This document shows, piece by piece, positions 40,456 to 54,400 of a stretch of 64,000 bases of DNA; within the stretch, counting starts at the first letter, position 1; each line of letters begins with the position of its first letter. Where the stretch lies: NCBI RefSeq assembly GCF_947242115.1, contig NC_074719.1:43736384-43800383 (forward strand), given 5' to 3'. The notes below the pieces were generated by a model. That model was not told the origin of the DNA. It made no database searches and worked only from the letters and a program-made list of their open reading frames with translations. The stretch is from Biomphalaria glabrata (Eukaryota > Mollusca > Gastropoda > Planorbidae). The translations under genes were made by a program, and so were the position numbers.

Positions 40456-43400
40456 GTAAGTTACATCAAAATTCATAAATTATTAAGACTTGTTTAATTT
40501 ATTGAACGAAACATCGATCCACCATTACAACACAACACTAAAAAAACACACACAAAAACCCAATCTATTTCAAGTTGAACAACGTGAAAATATTCACATC
40601 TCGCCAAATCATTTATACTCCTTTGTAATTGTCATAAAATTTAAATCGAAGAATCTTGGATCTCCAGGCCCATGAGAGCTCCCTTCCATTGGGCTGTCTG
40701 AACCACTGCTCTGTAATTTGTTTCATATTTGTTATTGATGGCTGGTATCACAAGACGCTAGGGTTTGAATCAAACTAAAAAAAAATCACTCCTCGACCCT
40801 CCCTCCCCCCCACTCCCAAAATCCCTTCTCCATAACACCTTAGTCATGCGGTTCCCTGCCATAAAACGACCGATTAAGAAACGGTGTGTGGATAGTGACA
40901 TTGTTGTTAGGGCTCTCTTCCATTCCTGCACCTTCCAGTGTCATCGACTCAGTCCTTAGCTACAGTAACGGTAACTCTGTTTTTGTTCCCTTGTGGTCTT
41001 ATCTTTTCCTCTAACTACTGTTAGACACTTAGTTTAGTTTAGTTTAGTTTAGGAATGCACTATAGTAGATCGACAGTGAACACACATTTTTTAGTGATGA
41101 CATCGACTTTGGGAGTTAGAGATTAGTGTAGACTTTTAAGTTCAGTTACTGCTAGGCCCTCAAAGGGATAACATCGTATTAGTGACTGACTCGCCCATTC
41201 TACATTAAAAATTATTCTATTTCATCTCGAGTTACTGTGCATTGATCCTGTTCGTTGCTTTTCATTCTTTGTGACGTGATGTTCATGTTCGGACTCGCAT
41301 CTGTAATACACCCTACAGGTTACTCACACATCTAGTATTACCAAGGTACTTTAGAGATATTTCAAGTGCAACCTCTACACATACACCCGTTACACCAGCT
41401 GTTCTGGTACACACGGGAGCTTGGCTCCACTGCTACGCTACCCTGTTCCAAAGCGGCACTCAGGTGGAAACGATAGCTAGAGGGAACGATTACTCTAAAT
41501 GGGTAGTAGCTAGTGTGGGAGAATCTAAAGGAGTGCTAGAGTTTTTTCTCATTGCCCTGTGCGGAGTTGCAAAAGAGCTTCCAAGACAACAAGGCAAGCC
41601 CTAACCTGGAACCCCCAAGGAAAGAGGAAGAGGGGACGGCCCAGGAAAACATGGCGCCGCGACTTGGAAGCAGGTGCCAATCAGATGGCCAAGACGTGGT
41701 GACAGTTGGAGAGACTCGCCCAGAACCGAGATTCCTGGAGGAGGCTGGTTGGTGGCCTATGCTCCAGAAGGGACCCCAGGCAGAGATGAGTTGAAATGAG
41801 TGCAGAGTTGTAAAAGAGCTCCCAAGACATTATCTCCTTTAGATGCCCTTTAGCTTGGCAAACTATAGGAATATGCTGGGGGTTCCCGGTGTGCTCGACC
41901 TTCGGTGTTCGACTCATTGGAAATAGCAGTATTAAATATGGACATTAGCTTGACTTTTTCCAGACAGAGCGCTTTGTACAACCAGGCTTGCATGCCTAGA
42001 AATTCAGAGTTTCAGCTCAACTCCTTTTGAGTTTTAAAGGCTGAGAACCGTTGCCCGGGCTTTGCAGCATTGAAACAGAAAAGATATACTCATCAAGGGG
42101 TGTAACCTAGTGTTAAAGCATTACCATCTTAAGCATTCGCGTACCAAAGTCATATCTACACTAGCTGGTCAGTTTGTCTTGACTCGTAAGCAACGTTCTA
42201 TAATTAGTAGTTTTAGGGCTCATTGTTTTCAAGTTAAAATTGTTTTTTTTAATTGATTGAGTATTTTTAGACTAAATATTTAAATCACAGTAATCTGCTC
42301 TTTGTTCACATTTTGTTTTTTAAGATCAGGTTTATGTTTTTTTTTAAGTAAAACGAGCCGACCCGCCGCGTAGCATACGCCCCCCCCCTTTTTTTCTGAG
42401 CCTTTGTATCCGCGAAAGTTACGTGGGGTAACTCTAGTCTGACTTGCAGAAATAAAAGAGTTATCTTTCCATAACTCTTCATCGTGGTGTCCCGCATGGT
42501 TGGGCCACGAAGAGAATTATAGAGAGAGAGATACTGCGAGAGAAAATGAGGACAAAGCGAGACGAAGAAATGCGGTGGCGACGTAATGAAAGCTACCGCG
42601 AATTATTAAACTCTTCAAAGAATGCGGGAATACCCGAAGACGTCTAGTCCGTTCAAGATAAACATTTTCTCGTTCTCTAGCCAAATTTAGATTTAATTTT
42701 TTTGGGTACTTTAAAAAATTATAACGTTCAAACTAGAGCTCACCCAATGTGGCCAACGAGCTAGTAATTCATTTCTCAACGATATACAGCAGCTGATAAT
42801 TTCCAGAAAAGCTGTTGGAGCTGTTTTGAAGGATCTCCTCTAATGCTGCACTGTTTCCACTTTGGATTTTGTTTCCAATTGTTACGAATTGAAGAGCCGT
42901 CTCGTGGATCTGATTTCTTTGTATATTTTTTTTTTTAATCTATACTTTCCTTTATTATGATTATTTTTAGGGGAAATCAAAGTTGATTTTATTTGCGTAC
43001 ATTAATTATCCTGTTTATATAATCTTTATATAATCTTCATCTTATTTTTCTAGAATCCAACTAAACCGTCAAGAGTAGTTATACATGTAAGTACAAACAT
43101 GTATGAATTGTTTACCTTGCTTCATACATGTAAGTACAAACATGTATGAATTGTTTACTTTCTTGGCCACATTATTTGGGCCGAACTGCTTTTTCGGTTG
43201 TTGATATATGTATGTATATGACCTAATAATTTATTAGAGTCATCTCCCTTGGCGAATTTAATTGATAAGTATGTGATTTTTAGTTTGTTTCCAAGAGAGT
43301 TGACAGAAGCCGGTGTGTGTTTGTTTCATTCACATCACATTTGGCTGCCCGGTCTTGCGGTTTGCGCGCTGGACCATCGTTCGGATGTATCGATGGTTCA

Positions 43401-46400
43401 AACCCTGCCCGCTCCCATCCCCCTTCGTCGTGCGGGAGGTTTGGACTAGGAAGTAAACTAACTTCAAATCTGAAGGAATATCCGAAACATGTAAAACATT
43501 TCTGAAACTAACATTAGGGACTATTTAGGGAAAATCCGATAGTTGCAACATAAATCATTGTATCTATTTTTTATTTTGATGCTTAGAAATATTTTGATTT
43601 CATAAATAAGACATTAAATTCTTTACTTCTTAAGAAATTTGGGATAACATTATCCCATTAGATCAATATGTGTCATTAATAACGAACATGTTTTTTTATA
43701 TTTCATTCTAGGAAAAAGTCATTGTTTCTGTAAGTGATCACATACATTTGTTGTTTTTTTTCGATATTTTAGCGTTTTTCGTTCATTTCGGACTTTATTT
43801 TAATTCAAGTTTCGCTTCTTCTTATTGAATGGTATCAATTATTTGAAGTACGTTGTAACCAACATTTAAATAAAATCTCAGTAGCCATGACGCATGGAGA
43901 TTTATTGCGTCTTCTATGATGCTGTGAACGTTAAACTACAACCATTCCTTGCTGGTAGTGATGGCGTCACCCTTCGCAAACTAACGGGGCTCCACTCAAC
44001 GCATGTCAGGTGCCTATTGGAGGGGGCGAATGATGGATTCAGGGGCGCCCTTATGTTCAAATTACCTCACCGAGATTCAGACTCGAGACCCCTCAATTCG
44101 GAAGACAAGCGCTTTACCGCTGAGCATTCCAAATGTGTCTAACCGAGAGGTTCCGGGTTCAAATCCTGGTGAACACTGAGATTTTAAATTTTGGGTAATT
44201 TAGGGTGCCTCTGAGCCCACCCAGCTCTGGTGGGTACCTGGCATTAGTTGGGGAACATTAAAGGCCGTTGGTCGTTGTGCTGGCCACACGACACCCTCGT
44301 TAACAGATGACCATTACATCATCTGCCTATCATCTATAGATCGATAGATCTGAAAGAGGAACTTTACCTCACAGTAATCACGGAAATTTGCGCACTCGAC
44401 TCAAATGTTTCTTTATATTCAGAAAAGAGTTGAATCAATACATGAACGTATAAAGACTTTTTTCCACACCATCTAAAAAGTTTACCATTTATTTAATTAA
44501 TTATTGATAAATAAAAATTTTGTTTGGTATTTAAAGAAGGGAGATAAGTGCCACTTTTGGATCGATGTGGCTGTATATGTGGATTTATTTCCCTTTTCAC
44601 GTTTATTACACGTTTTATTTTCCCACTTCCCATTCTCGGATCAAGTTGAAAATTTTGCTTAATTTTTCAATAACCCATGCCAACACAGGATCACTAAAAA
44701 GAATTAATTAGTTAATCAATTAGTTGTAATTAACACACAATTACATTTATATTGAAAAAAGGAACACATTCCTGCAGTATTGAGATGTGTTATTTTTGCG
44801 ATTGTTTCATTTTGATAATATTTTTTTTTAGATTTTTTAAAATTGTTTTGTTTCCTTATTCTATTGCTCTTGTTTTTTTTTCTATCTCTACACAGAATGA
44901 AATAATAGTCACTCGTGAAGTCCCTGTATGTAATAATGAGATTGTGTTGTCCTTCTTTCTCTTGTGAATAAGTTTATTTTCCTTTTTAAAACTTCTTTGT
45001 TTATTTACCTTGGTATTCATCATCATCATCATCATCATCAAACTCCATTTGAGTGAGGGCTTGAGAGGCTCAAATCCTCTCTTGCAAAAGCCCTGGACAG
45101 AAACCCTGCTGTCTTGCGTAGTGCATAAATGTCGCCATACAGGTCGAGAATTTTTGGTTTCCCAGACCTGTCGAGACGGAGATCAGCAAGTCTGGGGCAG
45201 TCAAACAGAATACGAGCCACGGTTTCCTCTTCTTTCCCGCAGCGGGGGCACCGTGAATCAAAGTTTGGCCATAGCCGCGAGAAATATAAGCCAACAGGAC
45301 AGTGGCCTGTCCTGCACTGTGCTATAATAGCTTGCTCAGACCTGGACAGCCTCCACCACGGGGAAGTGCGGTCAGGGCGCCTCATGCGCTCCCAGACTCC
45401 AAGGACTTGGTATTATTAACGTAAAGTGTTCGTTTACATTGTTATTTTTTAAAATGTGGTTTTGACTGGAAAGTGTTGAAGTAACAAGTATCCTATTACC
45501 TATAACGTGCTTCAAATGGCTTGTGTCTCACGTAGCCAACTCCTGGCTTTCACAATAGACTCAGATATTGAGCGTTGCTGAACTGTTAACACTGACAGGA
45601 GAAAAAACAAAGGCGAGTAACTGGCACCCAAACCCGTAAGCTTCGGACAGGAGGGGCTCGTTAACCTTGACTGGCTCCCCACCTAGGAGAAAGAATACTC
45701 CTAATCCAAACATCTAATGCCTTGCGACTATACCCAAACATGAGAAAAGCTTCGGGAGTTAACACATAGTCAGCTTGCAGCACACACAAAGACACATCCT
45801 GGCTGAGGCTGTTATGCTGCTGATCCAAAACTGTATAGGATATTTGCCGTTTCTTTAGATATATCGGTCGCGTGGAGGGAAGGAGGGGTGGAGGAATACT
45901 ATGTGGGCCACATCCCACTGACCATAGCTACTGCCCAGGCTTTCATCTCACTAAGAGAAGAACTATAGTCGTTTTGCGACTAAACGAGACAGCAATAATT
46001 CACCAGGAGGTCATTTTGGTGCGAGGATACTTAATAGTGAAAAGATATAAAGTAAATTGAAACAGAATTGTAAAGATGAAAATCTTGTTTGATTTAATAC
46101 TTACCATAGAAGTATTATGATACGATTAGAAATTTGGCGCGAAACGTTATGTTTCATAAAAAGGCAAAAGTTTTGCCTGGAGACAGTGACATGATTATTA
46201 AAACAAGTCTAGGATATAGGAAGTGCAGTGATAATTAAACAGACTCTACACAGCTCTAGAGTAATGTCAGGAGATCAGTGGCGTAGCTAGGGCGGGGGAA
46301 GTAGGGGGAAAATTTGAAAATCCCCCTGGCCCCCACTTGAGGGGGGGGACCCAAATTAATGTTTTTACATTAACTCTTTCTCTCCGTAATTGTTAACCAC

Positions 46401-48380
46401 ATTCTGGTGAAATCAACGTTGGTATCGTCAGTTAGGATAGAAAGAGTTAAATATTAAATATTACGCAAATTGTAGGGTCCCCAAAGAGATTAAGCCCCCC
46501 CCGGGCCCCAAAATGATGGAAAATTCCTAGCTATGCCCCAGCAGGCGATGTAGTTTCTGAAGTAGATGTCTAGATATTTCGACATTCGACGGTTCCCTTC
46601 ATCAAGTATTCGACTTTTTGTCCGAAGCTCTTGAGTAAGGTCGGCTTCAGTTTTTGAAGTAGATATAAGGTTAATATTATAAAATAATACAAATTCTATG
46701 GTTCCCTTCATTACGTATTAAATTTCTTGCTAGACATCGTTCGTCAGCGTCGGCTACCTTTAAAGTGTCTGCCTTTCGCCTGAGCTATTTCGTTAGTTGA
46801 GTGTTACGTCCGTTTAGAAATACAGCGCGGAGGCGCCTAACAGAAGTCCAACTTAAAGGTCTTTAAGCTGAGCCTCATTCTCACAGCAGTCCCATAACAA
46901 ACTGGTAAAAAGCGTGGTCGAGAGGCTAAGTGCGCTTGAACTTGGCTTGTCTTGGCTACCTAGAAGGGGGGGCTCGAGGTTCAACACCCGACTCGGGCAG
47001 AGTTGTGTTTACTGAGCGCCTAAAGGCAGCACGGAAAACCAACTCTTAGATACCCCCTCCCCAGCCACTGGTCCACAAATGAGATTGGACCAAAGCGCTC
47101 TGAGCATGCTATAAGCATGAAAGTAGCGCTATATAAAAGCTATAATAATAATAATCTAAAAAAATGGCCATTTGATCTCAGGCCACTGAAACTGGGGAAG
47201 TCACAGAGGATAACTCACCAGAGACCAAATCAGCAGATGAATTTCAGTCAAGCTCTAAGTCCAGCGATGGTTCTGTGGACACGGTCCGGCAAAAGTGGGA
47301 GAGCAAAATGGTAAACACTTTAAAACACTCTCAAGCTCTTCATCTTCACCCATCCCTTAGTCTGTTGGACCGTTGGGGCACCACGCAAGATCTGTCGACC
47401 GTCTTTCTCCATTCCTCTCTGTATTTTGCCTTGGATAGAGCCTCTTTTAATGGCAGGCCCGTCCATTCTTTTATTTTATCTTACCATTGATTTCTCTGTT
47501 TGCCTCTTCTTCTTTTCCCCTAACATAAACTAAAGTAGGAGTTGTTTAAACTGAAAATGTTGTCGGAAAGAAACCAAGAAAAACTGAACACAAAGAGGCT
47601 CATTTATTAGGACTTTATAAATATAATGTTATTTTTGTTTTAAAATAGCAATATTAATGTTTAGATGTCTCAGTGTTCCGCTTCGAAGTAGTAACTTCTA
47701 TTATATTAAAAGGGAAAAGATTAAGGCTATACTTCTTATACAAGCACATATAATATTTATGAATGACTAGCTATAGTGCCTTTGTCTTAGAATGATCATA
47801 TTTTTAAAAATTCAATGCCTTGGAGCTTAAATTACTTCCTTAAAAACAAACTAAAGTTAAAAGGTAATTTAATGAAGAATGTCAGGATAGGCACAATACA
47901 GCACTAAATGACTTTGACTATATTTTAGCACAAAAAAAGCGTATTTCCTTTCACTTTTCTCCCCTTCAAAGCAATTACCCCGGTTCCTGTAATACCCCAT
48001 TTTCAGCAACTGAAAGTACGTTTCTGGACGTTAAAAGTATAATTCTAATAAGTACTTTTTCTTAGTTTTTCAACAATATGTAGATCCATGTATATAGTTT
48101 GACCGGGGGGGGGGGGGGTTATGACTAATGACTGAAAATTGTGATTTAAGTGTGGAGTATTCGCGCAGCCCTAAAGCCCATCCTTTTTCCAGAAGCAAGA
48201 TTTGGTCAAGACGTCTGGGGACGAGTTTAGGTGCTGTGGATGACCAGAGACTCTTTGTGTGTCTTGTCCTGCTCTAGAGTGCTCCACAGCACTGTGCTGG
48301 TAGTTACCTCTCTGTCCGATTTATCTAGTTTTGTGACGTTTCGCACAGGCCGCCAAGATCCATATAAATATGTATGTGAC

Positions 48381-48479
<99 letters not shown>

Positions 48480-51400
48480 AATGGGCTACATCAGAGCCGG
48501 ATTCGAGAAGTAATGGATGGTTGTTTAGTAAATTAACCAGAGAAATGATGTAAAATACTAACATAGGTTTAACAAAACGTTGGGCCAATCTCAAGTGAGG
48601 ATCCTTAAATCACTCCTGTCACTTAACACTCAGAGTGTCGAGTGTGATTTGAATTAAAGAACCTGGCATTTAATTCTATTTCCTAATATTTACTAATATT
48701 GTCGACCTAGAAAGACGCCCCTGAGAAATCACCACCGCTCAAACCGATCGACAGGATACGCCAGGAAGCGCTAGAAGCACATAACAAATACAGACAGATG
48801 CACGGTTCTCCGCCTCTGGAGCTCAGGTTAGACTTTCTACTTTCCAGTATTTGGGCTGTGTTCGAATCCCAGGCTAACAATCCATGCACATCAGAATCAT
48901 CATCATTCGTCGTAGGGGGGGCTGTGACAGTTCGCGTAGTCAAATCACTCCACTCTTTACGGTCAGCGGCTGTTTTTAGCAGGATATCAAGAAAGAGGCC
49001 CTCAAAGTCTCTTGCATTGTCCAGCCAGCTTTTCTTTGGTCAGCCCTATCTTTGCTCCCTCCACTGTACCTTGGGGGGGGGCGCAGTGGCTGAGTGGTAA
49101 AGCGCTTGGCTTGCGAGCCAGAGGTTCCAGGCTCGAATCCTGGTGAAGACAGGGATTTTTACTTTCAGGATCTTTAGGGTGCCTCCAAGTCCACCCAGCT
49201 CTAATGGGTACCTGACATTTGTTGGGGGAAAAGTAAAAACGGTTGGTCGTTGTGCTGGCCACATGACGCCCTCGTTATCCGTGGGGCCACAGTAACAGAT
49301 GGCCTTTACATCATCTGCCCCATAGATCACAAGGTCTGAAAGGGGAACTTTACTTTTTTTTTTTTACTGTACCAAGAATGATGACTTTAGACAGTGAGTC
49401 ATGTATTACAATATGACCGAGCCAGTCTTCGCAGTATTTAGGAGTCTGTCCTTTTATCCAGCCAGAGTGTTGACTTGTCAAAATACAAACTCTTTGTCTT
49501 CTTAGCCTGGTATCTAATACCCAGCTTTTTTTGTGTGGCTTACTCTCGAAGTCTTGAATTCTTCAGTGTACAAATTTCACAACCAGAAAAGTCTACAGAT
49601 ACCAATAATGAAAAATACAGTTCTTAGTTTACTTTAAAGCGGGTGTTACTCTTTCGGATGTTTTCACAGTTTGCTGCACATGACGGCACAAATATTATAA
49701 ATGTTTAAAATGTTTTTTTACCTGGTATATGTCGTTTGTTATAATTGTTAACAGTAAAATTTTTAATAAAAAAAAAAAAAAAGTATGCTAATTTCATTTG
49801 AACAAAAAAAAAAGTTTTATTTTTTCTTTATAAGAACAAAAAAAAATAAACGCTGAGCTCGCTCCACCCATTCTACAAAAATATAGTGTAATCGGATTTT
49901 CAAATCCTTTTAAGTTCAGACATCTAAACTGGACAGACAACAAATTAATAGCGGCTTTTCTCAAGGCGAGAAAAGGGGAGAGGGCAATGAAATAAAAACA
50001 TGTAGAATCTAGTGTGTTTTAATATTGAATAAAGTAAATGGAATAAATATTTTTTTAGCTCGGAGCTGAACAGGATGGCTCAACAGTGGGCGGAACACCT
50101 AGCAGTGACGACTTCATTTGAACACAGCCCCAAGGAGAAAAGGGAGGGAACTGGAGAGAACCTGGCAGCACATACAGATATTATTACTGGTCAGTTTGGA
50201 GTTTCACTTAGCTTACTGTGTTAACTTTTCGCTTTTTAACCTTACAGACGAATAGAGATTTGGCAGTCTATAAGACAGGTTGGAAATGGTGAGAGACAGT
50301 GACCAAGAAAGCTATGGACAGTGAAAGAACATGGGTCTCAGCTCAGGCCAAGAGAGTTGACAGTACTAATTGTGATAATCCCTCAGAGGATATCAAAATT
50401 AAATATCAATATCACACTACAGTGGATCCCTGGACACATTGGCACCATTGGAAATGAAAATGCAGATAAACAATCAAAGGCAGGATCATCTATGGAACAA
50501 CCAGATCGACCTTTTAACTACTTTACCCTAAGGTCAATGTTAGTCAACAATCACAAAGAGGAGTGGTTCAACCAATGGACATCAGGAAACACAGGGAGAG
50601 CCATGTACAAAGAAATGACCATGCCTAACAAATTGGACAGTATTAACTTCCTCCCCCCGCAAAGAACAATCTACAATTTTCCAACTAAGAACAGAACACA
50701 CACCTCTATTAAATTACCATCTGAACAAAATACATTCCACACAACTCCCCCTTTGTAGACACTGCACCCATCCTTATGAAACCGTAAACCATATCCTCTT
50801 TAATCCACCTTAAGCAGACCGTACTTCCACTACAGCCCAACATAACCAACACCATGTACGGCAGTGCTGAACAACCGAAGAAAACAGCACACTCTTTTTT
50901 TCCTTGGCACAATCTGCAAAAGAGCTCACAGCTCAGCAGCAAAAAAGCTGGAAGTGCCTACTGGGACAAATCTAGCCGAGATCAAAAGGATAAAGCGGCG
51001 TTTGACAAAAGAAAGAGAAAGAAAGCTGCGCTATCAGACAGCCCTAAAACAGATTCACATGCACGAACTGAGGCAACTTTGACGCTCAAGATTCGGCTTG
51101 TTTTGTCACACCAGATTCTGCCAGGACTTAGGAAGAAACCAGCACCATTGAATCAACTGGTCGCATTCATTGTCTCTCGTGACATAAGGAGTTCATAACA
51201 CTGTCACCTAGTTCAAAGTGTTGTGTTTCACTTTATTGTATTGCACTTCACTCAATGTGCTCAGTTTTCTGTAATTATTTTTTTTTAAACATTATGACTG
51301 ACAAAGTTAATAAAAAAAAAAAAAGATACTTAAAAAAAAGCTTATATTGAGCACAGTTGTATCGGTTATTTATGAGTCAAGTAACTTTTTAAAAAAGTAT

Positions 51401-54400
51401 TATCATTGTTTCTCTTGTTACTTTACACCAGTTTGCCACAGTGGTGCAGTATGCTTACGTCACATTTGCCTAATTCCGTTGGTTTCTCTGCCATTTATGG
51501 AGAAAATTCGCTGCCGAGGACAGACGTAGACGGCGAAAAGAAAATCTTAATCGACCACCGACGGACAATGGTTAAGCTTGCCCTGGATGTGGCAAAATAT
51601 GTAGATCACAGCTGAGGCTGCGTAGCCTCGGAAAATACTGCATTCCTCATTAATTTTCCGACTCGAAGACAAAGCCTTATTATTATTATCAAGCAACGAA
51701 TTTAGTCATAACATCGACATCGGGAATTTTTTGCATGTTGGATCCTCTCTGTGATCGATGTTTGAGTTCTGAATTAATTTGAGATTTTAAATGCTGGGGT
51801 CCGCTAGCCTCACGTCTAACTCTCCTCTATTCTAATCCAGGCTTGAGCCAGGGACGGACATAGTTAATTGGAGGCTCTAGGCAAAAGGAATTAAGTGGAG
51901 TATAAAATGAAACATAAAATCGATGCAACCCGAAAAAAATAAAATTGAGACTGAAAAATACATTACGCAGTTTATTAAAAACCTACCTGTATGGTCTAGA
52001 GCACACATCGCACATTATGAGTATTTAGCGGAACATTTCGCACATTATGAGTATTTAGCGGAACACTTCGCACATTATGAGTATTTAGCGGAACACTTCG
52101 CACATTATGAGTATTTAGCGGAACACTTCGCACATTATGAGTATTTAGCGGAACACTTCGCACATTATGAGTATTTAGCGGAACACTTCGCACATTATGA
52201 GTATTTAGCGGAACACTTCGCACATTATGAGTATTTAGCGGAACACTTTACTTATTTTTAAGGGAGATTAATTCACGTAGAGGCCAATTAGTTAATTATT
52301 TCAGTAGTTCGTGGAACACTTGTTCAGGACTCACGGAACACTGTTTGGGAAAAAACTGATCTAGAGCTTTGAGCTAGACTTGTAGACATGGAGCCATAGA
52401 GCTCTGTTAAGATTTGATCCAAGTTTCGCAATTTTGTTTTCTCTATGTATTTTTATTTAAGTCCTGTGCCCCCATCGATCGAAGGCCCTAGGCCCTGTAT
52501 AAATAATTTTTTAGTATTAAATGTAAAAAAAAAAACAAAGAAATAATAATCGATTTTCGTAGTGAAAAGAAGGAAAATGATATTGTTTCTGTAGCTGGAG
52601 AGACTATTGAAATTGTGCCAACCTTTAAATACCTTGGTACTATCCTAGACAATAAACTAAATTTTACTGCAAATACTGATTATATCAGCAAAAAAGGGCA
52701 GCAAAGATTACGATTACTGAGAAAATTGTCCTCGTTTAATGTTATCGAAAAGGCCTTGGCTATGTATTATCACGCTCACATCTGCAATATTTTAAGTTTC
52801 AATATCACTGCCTGGTATGGCAATCTGAGCATTAAAAATAAAAATAAACTTTATAGAATCCTAAATGCTGCTGGTAAAATCATTGGCAAAAAAACAAACC
52901 CCATTTGGGCAGCTGTTTGAGACAAACATCTATAAAAAAGCTAACAAGATCCTCGAAATAAAGAATCACCCTTTGTGTCAGGATTTTGTGACAAGACACC
53001 GATAGCAAAGACAAACAGACACAAACACTATTTTGTTCCCCTGGCAATCAAATCCTTAAATAGGAGTCTGGTGTGAATGTACACTTTGGTTTCTTATAGT
53101 TATAATGTTTTTTGTTTGGTGTAATGCACAAATTGTAAGATAAATTTCCATACGGACAATAAAGATTATTATTATTATTATTATAATTATGATTATGATT
53201 ATGATTATTATTATGATTATTATTATGATTATTATTATGATTATTATTATTATTATGTTAGAAATGAACAAGTAGTCATTTTCTGGCACTGCCAGGGTCG
53301 AGTTTCGCTAAAGAGAAACAAAATTCATCGTAGTCCCTTTAACAGTTTCCACTGAGGAATTTTCTGGTGATGTGGCAGGTCTGCAGCAGTACCGCCCTCT
53401 GACAGGCAACGAAGATGTTCCTAGGAATGTTAAGGGCCTTGAAGGTGTCTGTGAGGTCAGTTGTTATTATCGCCTCGGTTGATATAACAATGGGGTATAT
53501 TGTTATTTTGGACAATTTCCATAGACGCTTAATCTCCAAGCCTAGGTTCCCATATTTTCTTTGTTTTTCTATCTCAGTTTTTCTCAAATTATGAGACAGT
53601 GGTACGGCGATATCGATAATGGTAGCGGTTTTTTCTTTTTTATCAATGAACAGCAGATCCGGGCGATTGAAATCTACCGTTTTGTCGGTCAGAATAGGCC
53701 TGTCCCAGTACAGCAGATGTTCAGTAGACTCGAGAACCTCTTGCGGAGAGTATTTATAATAAGGGGGAGTGTCCTTACCGATCAATTTGTACGTCAAAGC
53801 CAGGTGTTGGTGTATTAACTTTGCAACTTGGTTATGGCGACCTAGGTAGGCTGATTCTGATAGGGCTGGACATCCTGCCATAATGTGTTCAATCGACTCG
53901 CCCACATTTCCACATTTTCGGCATTTGTCGACAACATTGAGTTTCAGGATATGCTTCTCGTAATTTTTTGTCCTGATTACTCTGTCCTGTATTGCTGTAA
54001 CAAAGCCTTCTGTTTCAGGGTAGAGATGACCTGCTTTGAGCCATGTTAAGGAAGCAGCCTTGTCGATGTTGTCCCCATGTAATGAAGCCGGAAATTTTCC
54101 GTGGAGTGTTTTTTCTTCCCATTGGCGAATCTCATGCCCTGCGTCGTCCAAACCGATATTGACATCAGCATTGTGTAGGTTCAGAGGGGTTGCATCGGAG
54201 TCGTATTTCCGTATGAAGGAAACTAATTTGTTGCTGGAGGCGAGCAGTTTTGATCGTATTTTTATAACTTGCATCTTACACAATTTGAAGATGTTCTGCA
54301 ATCCACGACCCCCATCCTTCCTGGGCAGGTATAACCTTATGGTGGAGGACTTGGGGTGTAGGCATCGAAACTTGGTTAGTAATTTTCTAGTGAGTCTGTC

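Noticed and set aside
41284-41603. 106-codon open frame without ATG upstream of the RTE-like LINE tail
   Set aside because: No family motif or convincing splice borders. It runs into LINE sequence and is probably part of the repeat.
42971-42997. A further 27-nt micro-exon in the CAP gene
   Set aside because: The acceptor is fair but the donor (GTACAT) is weak. Not counted.
48002-48020. A 9-nt micro-exon with acceptor TTTTCAG and donor GTACGT
   Set aside because: Too short to judge by eye, and not needed for the phase of the neighbouring exons.
48707-49100. Frames at 48707-48943 (-) and 48798-49100 (+) as genes
   Set aside because: They are shadows of the CAP exon 48711-48826 and of a LINE fragment.
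49079-49155. tRNA genes at the heads of SINE copies (also 11229, 26957, 28609, 62012, 46907)
   Set aside because: The A and B boxes are present, but each is joined to a SINE body and does not form a clean cloverleaf with an acceptor end. They are SINE promoters.
24612-52249. CRISPR-like arrays
   Set aside because: The units are adjoining tandem repeats without unique spacers, in an animal genome.
51851-52495. A larger hAT-like element around the minisatellite copy (CAGGGACGG ... GGCCCTG)
   Set aside because: The ends match poorly and the flanks show no duplication.
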